Shown here one piece after another: positions 7,837 to 14,582 of a stretch of DNA of 34,570 nt. Made by a program: the position numbers and the translations under genes. The notes beneath the pieces are model-generated. The model was not told the origin of the DNA, made no database searches, and saw only the letters and a list, made by a program, of their open reading frames with translations. How positions within the stretch are numbered: position 1 is the stretch's first letter; every line of letters begins with the position of its first letter. The stretch comes from Bacteroidales bacterium (GTDB lineage Bacteria; Bacteroidota; Bacteroidia; Bacteroidales; UBA932), in contig JAQVBQ010000018.1 in NCBI GenBank assembly GCA_028690215.1, forward strand, positions 1 through 34,570, written 5' to 3'.

Positions 7837-8159
7837 TGCCCTTTTTTAACTATATTCGAACTATATTGTACCTGTATTCCATGTCGATTACAGATTTCTG
7901 ATTTTACAGTATATTAAGGACAGGCTTCAGTAAGCCATTCCTCTAAAGAGGAAAAAATAAATCTCACAGCCTGAGATGCGCATTAAGGCGGCGGGATACA
8001 TAGTAGGTTTGAACACAGAAATTATCTGTGGACAAGCCGATGATGTACCCACCGTGTCTTGTCATGCCATTTTTAGGTGCAGGAGTCGGTGGACACATAA
8101 TTCCATCGGCTCCTTTTATGTTCCTGCCGCCACCATCCGGGCGGAAAGGCAGGGACTTT
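7837..8159 (+). other. 323-bp gap: AT-rich start, small hairpins, structured leader
   Basis: No gene is called here. The first 80 bases are AT-rich and could hold the promoter for the sigma-like gene, though no -35/-10 pair stands out. Small hairpins occur at 7923-7936 (GGCTT-cagt-AAGCC) and 7938-7953 (TTCCTCT-aa-AGAGGAA followed by AAAAA). From 8036 a longer nested structure begins, described separately. A reading frame continues upstream from the next gene as far as 8028 (with PPCLVMPFLGAGVGG), but it has no binding site and is not supported as protein. Confidence 0.5.
8036..8110 (+). ncRNA. Candidate structured leader upstream of sigma-like gene
   Basis: Two nested helices: GCCGATG (8036-8042) with CATCGGC (8104-8110), and CCACCG (8049-8054) with CGGTGG (8087-8092). 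A small hairpin CACAG-CTGTG precedes it. It sits 50 bases before the start codon at 8160. It may be a cis-acting leader. There is only one copy in the window, so no covariation can be judged. Confidence 0.35.
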
Positions 8160-8642
8160 ATGAGAAAGTTCAAGACAGCGGAAAAGAACCGCACGAATTA
8201 TGTTTATTACACAGCAGAGGACAAGAAGATTGTTCTGACTCCAGATGACGTGGACAGCGACTGGATTGCATTCTTACACGGAGAGGATGACGAATCCGTA
8301 GATGCAGACCGCAGGGAGGATTATCACGTTCCAGTTCATTACGATGCCTATTCGGATGGAGAGGGCGATGATGCAGCAGATCGCAACGCCTATATGGAAG
8401 ATAATTCACCCGACCCATTTGAAAGTCTGATTCAGTCTATGGATGCGGCTGAACATGAGGACAAGCTGAAAAGATTAAAAGCAGCTATCCAGACATTACA
8501 GCCACAGCAGATTGCCTTGGTTCAAAAGGTGTTTTATGAAAACCGTACCAACGTGGACATTGCTGCAGAAGAAGGTGTTACGGAGGCTGCAATCCGCAAT
8601 CGTCTGAAGAAGATTTATACAAACCTCGCAAAAAAGATTTGA
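8160..8642 (+). CDS. Sigma-70 region 4-like regulator
   Basis: A 160-aa protein with a C-terminal helix-turn-helix typical of sigma-70 region 4 or ECF-like proteins found in Firmicute mobile elements: LKRLKAAIQTLQPQQIALVQKVF, then NRTNVDIAAEEGVTEAAIRNRLKKIYTNLAKKI. The N-terminal half starts MRKFKTAEKNRTNYVYYTAEDKK, a strand-rich segment common in this family, followed by a very acidic linker (residues about 40-95). ATG 8160 is preceded by GGCAGGGAC; longer starts extend into the structured leader and lack a binding site. It opens the phage early module and may direct transcription of phage genes, or act as an anti-/pseudo-sigma, since region 2 is missing. Confidence 0.7.
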   Translation: MRKFKTAEKNRTNYVYYTAEDKKIVLTPDDVDSDWIAFLHGEDDESVDADRREDYHVPVHYDAYSDGEGDDAADRNAYMEDNSPDPFESLIQSMDAAEHEDKLKRLKAAIQTLQPQQIALVQKVFYENRTNVDIAAEEGVTEAAIRNRLKKIYTNLAKKI

Positions 8643-8647
8643 TTTCG

Positions 8648-8705
8648 GGGGTTCGATTCCCTGCTCCCTTTGGCTTATAGACAGAGGGGCAGGAAAAGAA
8701 CCTCT
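8648..8705 (+). repeat. Leader element copy A (GGGGTTCGATT...GCTTATAG...hairpin)
   Basis: GGGGTTCGATT (8648-8658), then 14 bases, then GCTTATAG (8673-8680), then CAGAGG and a short hairpin AGAGG (8683-8687) / CCTCT (8701-8705), then AAAGGAG and a start codon. The same order and the same 14-base spacing recur at 13301-13363. In this copy the hairpin is only 5 bp. Confidence 0.55.
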
Positions 8706-8723
8706 CGGAAAGGAGCTGTTGAT

Positions 8724-8930
8724 ATGGCAGTAAAGCACAAAGTCACAATCAATATCTCTGATGCAAACGGAGGAAAATCCACAGTTTTGCGAGGTGCGAA
8801 TATGAAACTCCCGGCAAGAATCATTCGATTTCTGTTCGGTGATTTCACACAGGTGTACCTCTTAAAACCGGGACAGACCGTGGAATCCGTGGATGTCAGA
8901 GAAATCAAGGAAGGGGGTACGACATCATGA
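8724..8930 (+). CDS. Small conserved-looking phage protein
   Basis: A 68-aa protein starting MAVKHKVTINISDANGG. It is strand-rich, with a basic middle (MKLPARIIRFLFGDF) and ends VYLLKPGQTVESVDVREIK. I recognise no domain. ATG 8724 lies 8 bases after AAAGGAG; an upstream in-frame ATG at 8670 would add an Arg-rich segment that overlaps the leader repeat and has no binding site. Its stop overlaps the next start (ATGA), so it is co-translated with the 120-aa gene. Confidence 0.65.
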   Translation: MAVKHKVTINISDANGGKSTVLRGANMKLPARIIRFLFGDFTQVYLLKPGQTVESVDVREIKEGGTTS

Positions 8931-9289
8931 GTAAAGTAAGCGAATTGTCCATGCTCGTTGAGGAACTTCGAAAATGCGGAGAAATGCTTGTAGGTATTTC
9001 GGAGGGATTGGCTGATATGTTCAGTGGTGCAGGTGAAGAAAAACCACCTGCAAAAAAGGTAGCACCAAAGAAGAAAGTAGCAGAGGAGCCTAAGCCTAAA
9101 TTGCAGGAAGAAAAGCCGCTGACTCTGGAAGATGTCCGAGCCGTGTGTGCGGATAAATCCCGCAAAGGCTTTACGGCAGAGGTTAAGGCAGTCCTCACAA
9201 AACATGGTGCAGACAAGCTGTCCGAGGTAAACCCGGCAGAATATAAAGCACTGCTTGCGGAAGTGGAGGTGCTTGGTAATGCCGGATAA
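8927..9289 (+). CDS. Phage protein with Lys/Pro/Ala linker, unknown function
   Basis: A 120-aa protein in three parts: an amphipathic helix with heptad-like hydrophobics (VSELSMLVEELRKCGEMLV), a KPPAKKVAPKKK-type low-complexity linker (residues about 43-65), and a C-terminal helical domain (LTLEDVRAVCADKSRKGF, VLTKHGADKLSEV, YKALLAEVEVL). The last part has the look of the small domain found at the end of phage recombination or replication accessory proteins (LeDVRavla...G....v..ll...G...l..v......l). Start is coupled (ATGA) to the preceding gene and its end overlaps the DUF2800 start by 11 bases, so these genes form an operon. The function is not known. Confidence 0.7.
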   Translation: MSKVSELSMLVEELRKCGEMLVGISEGLADMFSGAGEEKPPAKKVAPKKKVAEEPKPKLQEEKPLTLEDVRAVCADKSRKGFTAEVKAVLTKHGADKLSEVNPAEYKALLAEVEVLGNAG

Positions 9290-10421
9290 ACACGCAGTAC
9301 TATCAGCATCGTCCAGTCACAGGTGGCTGGAATGCCCGCCCTCGGCTCTGCTTTGTTCTAAGGTCGAAGATACAGCCAGTGAGTTCGCCATGCAGGGCAC
9401 CGATGCCCATAGTCTTTGCGAGCATAAGCTGAAAATCGCACTGGGACAGAAATCAAAAGACCCCACGGAGAATTTGCAGTATTTCGATGAAGAGATGGCG
9501 GACTGTTCCGATATGTATGCCCAATATGTGATGGAACAACTTGGGTTGGCAAAGGAAAAATGCAAAGACCCTATTGTTCTGATTGAACAGCATCTCGATT
9601 TTTCCAGATGGGTGCCGGAGGGATTTGGCACCGGGGACTGTGTCATTGTTTCCGATGAGACCCTTACCGTGATTGACTTCAAATATGGTGTGGGCATTTT
9701 GGTGGAAGCGGAAAAGAATCCGCAGATGATGTGCTATGCACTGGGAGCCTTACAGCTGTTTGATGGCATCTACGATATTGATTCGGTGACCATGACCATC
9801 TTCCAGCCAAGACGAGACAGTGTCAGTACCTACACCATTTCAAAGGGAGAACTTCTGAAATGGGCGGATGGGGTGCTTAGTCCCACTGCACAGCTGGCGG
9901 CAAAGGGCGAGGGCGATTACAAAGCCGGAAACCATTGTCAGTTCTGCAAGGTCAAAGCCACCTGCCGCAAGAGAGCCGAATACAATCTTGAACTTGCGCG
10001 TTACGATTTTGAGATGCCTTCCACCCTTGAAGATGATGAGATAGAGGCCATTCTTGCAAAAGCGGACGCACTGGTATCTTGGGCAGGTGATATTAAGGAA
10101 TACGCATTGCAGCAGGCTGTCAGCGGCAAGGAGTGGAAAGACTGGAAGATTGTCGAAGGACGCTCCAACAGGAAGTATGTAAACGAAGATACCGTGGCAG
10201 ATAAGGTCAAGGTTGCAGGCTATGACCCGTATGAACATAAGGTTCTGGGTGTTACGGCAATGACCAAACTGCTTGGCAAGACAAGATTTGAAGAACTGCT
10301 CTCCGGGTTTATTGAAAAACCGCAGGGCAAGCCAACATTAGTACCTATGTCGGACAAGCGTCCGGCGATGAATAACAGCCAAGCCGCATCAGCGGCAGAC
10401 GATTTTAAGGAGGACAAATAA
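9279..10421 (+). CDS. DUF2800 protein, RecB/Cas4-like nuclease fold
   Basis: A 380-aa phage protein of the DUF2800 family. It opens with LSASSSHRWLECPPSALL (first Cys), then has a PD-(D/E)xK-like core: GTGDCVIV with Asp120 and VIDFKYG with Asp133 and Lys135, and a Cys cluster CQFCKVKATC near residue 220. The set of one N-terminal and three C-terminal cysteines resembles the iron-sulphur cluster of AddB/Cas4 exonucleases. It is probably a 5' end-processing or recombination nuclease working with the DUF2815 protein next to it. ATG 9279 is 8 bases after GGAGGT and overlaps the 120-aa gene by 11 bases. The catalytic role follows from fold resemblance. Confidence 0.85.
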   Translation: MPDKHAVLSASSSHRWLECPPSALLCSKVEDTASEFAMQGTDAHSLCEHKLKIALGQKSKDPTENLQYFDEEMADCSDMYAQYVMEQLGLAKEKCKDPIVLIEQHLDFSRWVPEGFGTGDCVIVSDETLTVIDFKYGVGILVEAEKNPQMMCYALGALQLFDGIYDIDSVTMTIFQPRRDSVSTYTISKGELLKWADGVLSPTAQLAAKGEGDYKAGNHCQFCKVKATCRKRAEYNLELARYDFEMPSTLEDDEIEAILAKADALVSWAGDIKEYALQQAVSGKEWKDWKIVEGRSNRKYVNEDTVADKVKVAGYDPYEHKVLGVTAMTKLLGKTRFEELLSGFIEKPQGKPTLVPMSDKRPAMNNSQAASAADDFKEDK

Positions 10422-10422
10422 T

Positions 10423-10989
10423 ATGTCAAAGAATTATACCAACCCTACCAAGGTTATCACAGGAGTAAACACACGCTGGTCTTATGCAAATGTATGGGAT
10501 GCGAAATCCATCAACGGCGGCACACCGAAGTTTAGCGTAAGTCTTATCATTCCCAAGGACGATACCGCAACCGTCAACAAGATTAAGGCAGCCATCCAGT
10601 CTGCATACGAGGAAGGTCAGTCCAAGCTGAAGGGCAATGGCAAGACCGTGCCTGCACTTTCCGTACTTAAGACCCCGATGAGGGACGGAGATTTGGAACG
10701 TCCTGACGATGAAGCCTACGCAAATAGCTACTTCATCAATGCCAATAGCGCGGCGGCTCCGGGCATCGTGGATGCAGACCGCCAGCCTATCATTGACCGC
10801 AGTGAGGTATACAGTGGTGTGTATGGCCGTGCCAGCATCAACTTCTATGCCTTCAACTCCAATGGCAATAAGGGTATCGCCTGTGGTCTGAACAACCTTC
10901 AGAAGATGAAGGACGGAGAGCCGCTTGGCGGAAAGAGCCGTGCAGAGGATGATTTTGCAACCGAAGCAGAGGATGATTTTCTTTCTTAA
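10423..10989 (+). CDS. DUF2815 protein, likely ssDNA-binding protein
   Basis: A 188-aa protein of the DUF2815 family. It starts SKNYTNPTKVITGVNTRWSYANVWDA and contains a PKFSVSLIIPKDD strand segment, GVYGRASINFYAFNSNGNKGIACGLNNLQ, and an acidic tail (AEDDFATEAEDDFLS). The family has an OB-fold-like core, and the acidic C-terminal tip is a feature shared with phage and bacterial single-strand DNA-binding proteins, where it recruits partner enzymes. Strong AAGGAGG 12 bases upstream; 1 base separates it from the DUF2800 gene, so both are made together. It sits just before the polymerase gene, consistent with replication. Confidence 0.85.
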   Translation: MSKNYTNPTKVITGVNTRWSYANVWDAKSINGGTPKFSVSLIIPKDDTATVNKIKAAIQSAYEEGQSKLKGNGKTVPALSVLKTPMRDGDLERPDDEAYANSYFINANSAAAPGIVDADRQPIIDRSEVYSGVYGRASINFYAFNSNGNKGIACGLNNLQKMKDGEPLGGKSRAEDDFATEAEDDFLS

Positions 10990-11010
10990 GTAAATGCAGT
11001 GACAACCAAT

Positions 11011-11036
11011 GCAGGCGGTGTGAAACTGCCGCCTGC
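11011..11036 (+). other. 8-bp GC-rich hairpin after DUF2815 gene
   Basis: GCAGGCGG (11011-11018) pairs with CCGCCTGC (11029-11036) over a 10-base loop, with no T-run after it. It may reduce read-through or stabilise the mRNA end; it lies between the stop at 10989 and the next start at 11065. Confidence 0.4.
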
Positions 11037-11064
11037 AGATATTATGAAAATGTGAGGTAAACAG

Positions 11065-11244
11065 ATGGAATTATATGAATTTGCAAAGCAGTTTGATGTG
11101 ATTGTGATTTTTGTGGTGCTGTACAGTTTAGGCATCGGCAGTTTGGTGTACTGGGTCATGGAGTTCCTGCACTGGTGCTTTAAGAAGTGGAAGCAGCACA
11201 AGGAGAAGAAAAAGGTAGCAGTCGAAGAACAGAATAATCAGTAA
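11065..11244 (+). CDS. Small single-pass membrane protein
   Basis: A 59-aa protein starting MELYEFAKQFDVIVIFVVLYS. Residues about 12-36 form one hydrophobic segment (VIVIFVVLYSLGIGSLVYWVM), followed by an aromatic and basic cytoplasmic tail (WCFKKWKQHKEKKK) and an acidic end. GAGGT lies 7 bases upstream of the ATG. By the positive-inside rule the tail is cytoplasmic. Its place between the single-strand binding protein and polymerase genes suggests a phage accessory role such as membrane anchoring or superinfection interference, but nothing in the sequence decides it. Confidence 0.65.
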   Translation: MELYEFAKQFDVIVIFVVLYSLGIGSLVYWVMEFLHWCFKKWKQHKEKKKVAVEEQNNQ

Positions 11245-11302
11245 ACAGCGGGCGGCGGAGGTACATTCTTCGCCGCCTTGCTTATATAAGGATGGTGACA
11301 AT

Positions 11303-13294
11303 ATGGGAAAAATTAATACGCTTTCGATTGATATTGAGAGTTACAGCGATGTGGATTTGCAGAAGTGTGGGGTATACAGGTACGCCCAATCCCCTAACTT
11401 TGAAATCCTGCTGTTTGGTGTATCCGTAAACAGCGGTGAGGTCACGGTTTATGATCTGGCACAGGGCGAAGAACTGCCGATGGAGATTATAGAAGCACTG
11501 ACCGATGATGCCGTAACTAAGTGGGCATTTAATGCGGCTTTCGAGAGGGTCTGTCTTTCTGTATGGCTGCGAAGGAACTACCCACAGTATTTCAGCGGTT
11601 ACAGCATAAATGAGGATACAGTCGGAGATTACCTTGACCCGGCGGCATGGAAATGCTCCATGATATGGTCGGCATACATGGGACTGCCGTTATCCCTTGC
11701 CGGAGCCGGCATGGTGCTTGGGTTGGAAGAACAGAAACTGAAGGAAGGCAAAGACCTCATCCGATACTTCTGTGTTCCCTGCAAGCCAACCAAGGTCAAC
11801 GGCGGCAGGACACGCAATCTGCCGGAGCATGATATGGAGAAATGGAATCTATTCAAGTTTTATAACAAGCGTGATGTTGAGGTGGAGATGTCTATTCAAA
11901 ACAGGCTGAAAAAATATCCTGTACCGGATTTTGTGTGGGAGGAATACCACCTCGACCAAGAAATCAATGACCGAGGGATTGCTCTTGATATGTCAGTAGT
12001 AGAGAACGCTATTGCTTTTGATGCGAAGTCCAAGGCAGAACTGGCGGCAAAAATGCAGGAACTGACCGACCTTGATAACCCCAACTCCGTGGTGCAGATG
12101 AAGCAGTGGCTTGCTGACAATGGTTTGGAAATGGACAGCCTTGGGAAAAAGGAAGTGGCACAGGCGGTCAAAACTGCTCCAAAGGAACTGGCAGAGGTTC
12201 TGCTCCTGCGACAGCAGTTATCTAAATCCTCAGTGAAAAAGTATCAGGCAATGCAGAATGCAGTCTGTGAGGACGGCAGAGCCAGAGGAATGTTTCAGTT
12301 TTACGGTGCCAACCGTTCCGGGCGATGGGCAGGCAGAATAATACAGCTGCAGAACCTTCCTCAAAACCATATGCCGGATTTGGAACAGGCTCGTGGTCTT
12401 GTAGAGTGTGGCAATTATGATGCAATAGAATTTTTATATGATGATATCCCAGATACATTATCGCAGCTTATCCGTACTGCCTTTGTGCCGAGAGTTGGGA
12501 TGAAATTTGTGGTGGCGGACTTCTCTGCCATCGAAGCAAGGGTACTGTCTTTTTTGGCAAAGGAAAGCTGGCGAAGCGAGGTGTTTCAGAATAACGGGGA
12601 CATCTATTGTGCATCGGCATCTGCCATGTTCGGTGTGCCTGTGGAAAAGCATGGTGTCAACGGACATCTCCGTCAGAAGGGAAAAATCGCTGAATTGGCT
12701 CTTGGTTACGGCGGCTCGGTCGGTGCTTTAAAAGCAATGGGCGCTTTGGATATGGGGCTTGAGGAGGAAGAACTCCAGCCGCTTGTGGATTCATGGAGAG
12801 CCGCTAATCCGAACATTGTGCGTTTCTGGTGGGACGTTGACCGCTGTGTAAAGGATACGGTCAAAAACAGAGTAACCACGGAAACACATGGCATCCGCTT
12901 TTTCTACCAGAGCGGGATGCTGTTCATTCAGCTGCCAAGCGGCAGGCGGCTTTCCTATGTGAAGCCTCGTATGGGAGAGAACCGTTTCGGCGGCGAGGCT
13001 GTTACCTATGAAGGTGTGGGCGGCACGAAGAAATGGGAACGCATCGAAAGCTACGGTCCCAAGTTCGTGGAAAATATCGTGCAGGCAATCAGCAGGGACA
13101 TTCTTGCCTATGCCATGCGTACCTTATCCCACTGCTTTATCTGCGGTCATGTTCATGATGAATTGATTATTGAGTGTGGCATGGGAGCTTCCCTCGATGC
13201 GATTTGTGAGCAGATGGGCAGGACTCCGCCTTGGATTTCAGGACTTCTGCTCCGAGCGGACGGGTACGAATGCAGCTTCTATAAAAAAGATTAA
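11303..13294 (+). CDS. Phage family A DNA polymerase with 3'-5' exonuclease
   Basis: A 663-aa DNA polymerase of the PolA superfamily, phage type. The exonuclease part begins at once with SIDIESY (Asp10, Glu12). The polymerase has motif A VVADFSAIEAR (Asp406), motif B in RQKGKIAELALGYGG, and motif C GHVHDELIIE (His618, Asp619, Glu620). It lacks the 5'-3' exonuclease of bacterial Pol I. ATG 11303 is preceded by AAGGATG. It replicates the phage genome together with the VapE primase/helicase, SNF2 helicase and single-strand binding protein encoded nearby. All three metal-binding acidic sites are intact, so it should be active. Confidence 0.95.
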   Translation: MGKINTLSIDIESYSDVDLQKCGVYRYAQSPNFEILLFGVSVNSGEVTVYDLAQGEELPMEIIEALTDDAVTKWAFNAAFERVCLSVWLRRNYPQYFSGYSINEDTVGDYLDPAAWKCSMIWSAYMGLPLSLAGAGMVLGLEEQKLKEGKDLIRYFCVPCKPTKVNGGRTRNLPEHDMEKWNLFKFYNKRDVEVEMSIQNRLKKYPVPDFVWEEYHLDQEINDRGIALDMSVVENAIAFDAKSKAELAAKMQELTDLDNPNSVVQMKQWLADNGLEMDSLGKKEVAQAVKTAPKELAEVLLLRQQLSKSSVKKYQAMQNAVCEDGRARGMFQFYGANRSGRWAGRIIQLQNLPQNHMPDLEQARGLVECGNYDAIEFLYDDIPDTLSQLIRTAFVPRVGMKFVVADFSAIEARVLSFLAKESWRSEVFQNNGDIYCASASAMFGVPVEKHGVNGHLRQKGKIAELALGYGGSVGALKAMGALDMGLEEEELQPLVDSWRAANPNIVRFWWDVDRCVKDTVKNRVTTETHGIRFFYQSGMLFIQLPSGRRLSYVKPRMGENRFGGEAVTYEGVGGTKKWERIESYGPKFVENIVQAISRDILAYAMRTLSHCFICGHVHDELIIECGMGASLDAICEQMGRTPPWISGLLLRADGYECSFYKKD

Positions 13295-13300
13295 AAATAT

Positions 13301-13363
13301 GGGGTTCGATTGATTCGGATTCTTCGCTTATAGGCAGAGGGATATATGTTCCTCTGCCTATAA
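13301..13363 (+). repeat. Leader element copy B with 13-bp hairpin
   Basis: GGGGTTCGATT (13301-13311), 14 bases, GCTTATAG (13326-13333), CAGAGG, then a perfect 13-bp stem TTATAGGCAGAGG (13328-13340) / CCTCTGCCTATAA (13351-13363) with a 10-base loop, followed by AAATTTT and the AAGGAGG of the antirepressor gene. It matches the architecture of copy A at 8648. It could act as terminator for the polymerase gene, as attenuator for the antirepressor gene, or as an RNA-processing signal. Confidence 0.6.
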
Positions 13364-13384
13364 AATTTTAAGGAGGAATTCGTA

Positions 13385-14137
13385 ATGGACGAATTAATCA
13401 GAATCAATTTCGACAGTGATCGCCCTACTGTGAGTGGGAGAGAACTTCATGCTGCACTTGGTATTGAAACCAGATATAACGACTGGTTCAAGCGTATGTG
13501 CGATTATGGCTTTGATGAAGGGACAGACTTTTACTCTTTTTTGAGTAAAACCTCTGAGGGTGGCAGACCAGCTACGGATCATCAGCTGACCATTGATATG
13601 GCAAAGCAGCTTTGTATGATTCAGCGTACTGAAATCGGCAGACAGTTCCGCCAATATTTCATTAAAGTTGAGGAATCATGGAACTCGCCGGAAGCAGTCA
13701 TGGCGAGAGCATTGCAGTTTTCCAATCAGCAGCTGGCGCTTATGAAACATCAAAACGCAGAACTCTTGGATACTGTGGCAGTGCAGAATCAGCAGATTAC
13801 GGAGATGAAGCCGAAAGCCAGTTACTACGATGTGGTATTAAGCTGCAAAGACCTGGTTGCAATTTCTGTAATCGCCAAGGACTATGGTTGGAGTGCAAAC
13901 CGTATGAATCGCTACCTCAGCGAAAATGGTGTGCAGTACAAGCAGGGAAAAATCTGGTTGCTGTATCAGAAATATGCGGAAAAAGGATACACAAGCACCA
14001 AGACCTTTAGCACTCCCGGCAGTGATGGCGATCTTCATAATCATGTTCATACCTACTGGACACAGGCGGGAAGATTATTTATCTACGGAATGCTGAAAGC
14101 AGAGGGCATTGTTCCCTTGATGGAACAGGGGGTGTAA
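13385..14137 (+). CDS. Phage antirepressor (AntA plus KilAC domains)
   Basis: A 250-aa antirepressor. The N-terminal part (residues 1-100; PTVSGRELHAALGIETRYNDWFKR, TIDMAKQLCMIQRTEIGRQFRQYF) is an AntA-type domain. A coiled stretch follows (LKHQNAELLDTVAVQNQQITEMK), then a C-terminal KilAC/ANT DNA-binding domain (ISVIAKDYGWSANRMNRYLSENG and the closing TQAGRLFIYGMLKAEGIVPL). Such proteins counter a prophage repressor during induction. AAGGAGG lies 8 bases before the ATG. The upstream hairpin may regulate it, as antirepressors are often controlled by small RNAs or attenuation. No repressor partner is visible in the window. Confidence 0.9.
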   Translation: MDELIRINFDSDRPTVSGRELHAALGIETRYNDWFKRMCDYGFDEGTDFYSFLSKTSEGGRPATDHQLTIDMAKQLCMIQRTEIGRQFRQYFIKVEESWNSPEAVMARALQFSNQQLALMKHQNAELLDTVAVQNQQITEMKPKASYYDVVLSCKDLVAISVIAKDYGWSANRMNRYLSENGVQYKQGKIWLLYQKYAEKGYTSTKTFSTPGSDGDLHNHVHTYWTQAGRLFIYGMLKAEGIVPLMEQGV

Positions 14138-14141
14138 GCAG

Positions 14142-14582
14142 ATGGGTATTGATAAGTTCAACTCTGAAGGGTACTATGACCCGACTACTTATACGGCACT
14201 TACCAATATCCATCGTGACGAAATGGCAGCTGAGAGAAAAGCTGCCTATCGTCCGTTGGTATATATTTGCAGTCCGTATGCCGGGGATATCGCTAAAAAT
14301 GTGAAAAATGCAAGGAAGTACAGCCGCTTTGCTTTTGAACAGAATACCATTCCCCTTGCCGCCCATTTGCTCTTTCCACAGTTTATGGATGATGAAAATC
14401 CGGCAGAGCGTGAAGCTGCAATGCATTTTAACTATGTGCTGCTCGGCAAATGTGAGGAATTGTGGGTGTTCGGTGATACCGTTTCTCAGGGCATGGCGCA
14501 TGAGATTAGTATTGCAAAGAAACGCAGGCAGAAAATCAGATACTTTTCGGAAGATTGTAAGGAGGTCGATAAAGATGCGTGA
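14142..14582 (+). CDS. DUF4406 protein (nucleoside deoxyribosyltransferase-like)
   Basis: A 146-aa protein with a DUF4406 core: LVYICSPYAGDIAKNVKNARKYSRFA, AAHLLFPQFMDDENPAERE, and LLGKCEELWVFGDTVSQGM followed by EISIAKKRRQKI. The layout is that of the nucleoside 2-deoxyribosyltransferase/TIR-like Rossmannoid group, including the SPY and acidic positions. In phages such proteins are thought to act on nucleotides or NAD-related metabolites, but no activity can be fixed from sequence. It lies 4 bases after the antirepressor stop and its end overlaps the VapE start by 8 bases, so it is part of the same operon. Confidence 0.75.
   Translation: MGIDKFNSEGYYDPTTYTALTNIHRDEMAAERKAAYRPLVYICSPYAGDIAKNVKNARKYSRFAFEQNTIPLAAHLLFPQFMDDENPAEREAAMHFNYVLLGKCEELWVFGDTVSQGMAHEISIAKKRRQKIRYFSEDCKEVDKDA

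Noticed and set aside
8028-8159. Longer N-terminus of the sigma-like protein.
   Set aside because: The extension has Pro/Gly-rich sequence unlike the family, no ribosome binding site, and overlaps the nested helices; ATG 8160 starts with the family-typical segment.
8648-8665. GGTTCGATTCCC looks like the T-arm of a tRNA and hinted at an attachment site.
   Set aside because: No anticodon or D-arm and no acceptor pairing are present upstream, and the second copy at 13301 diverges exactly in the part that would form the T-stem.
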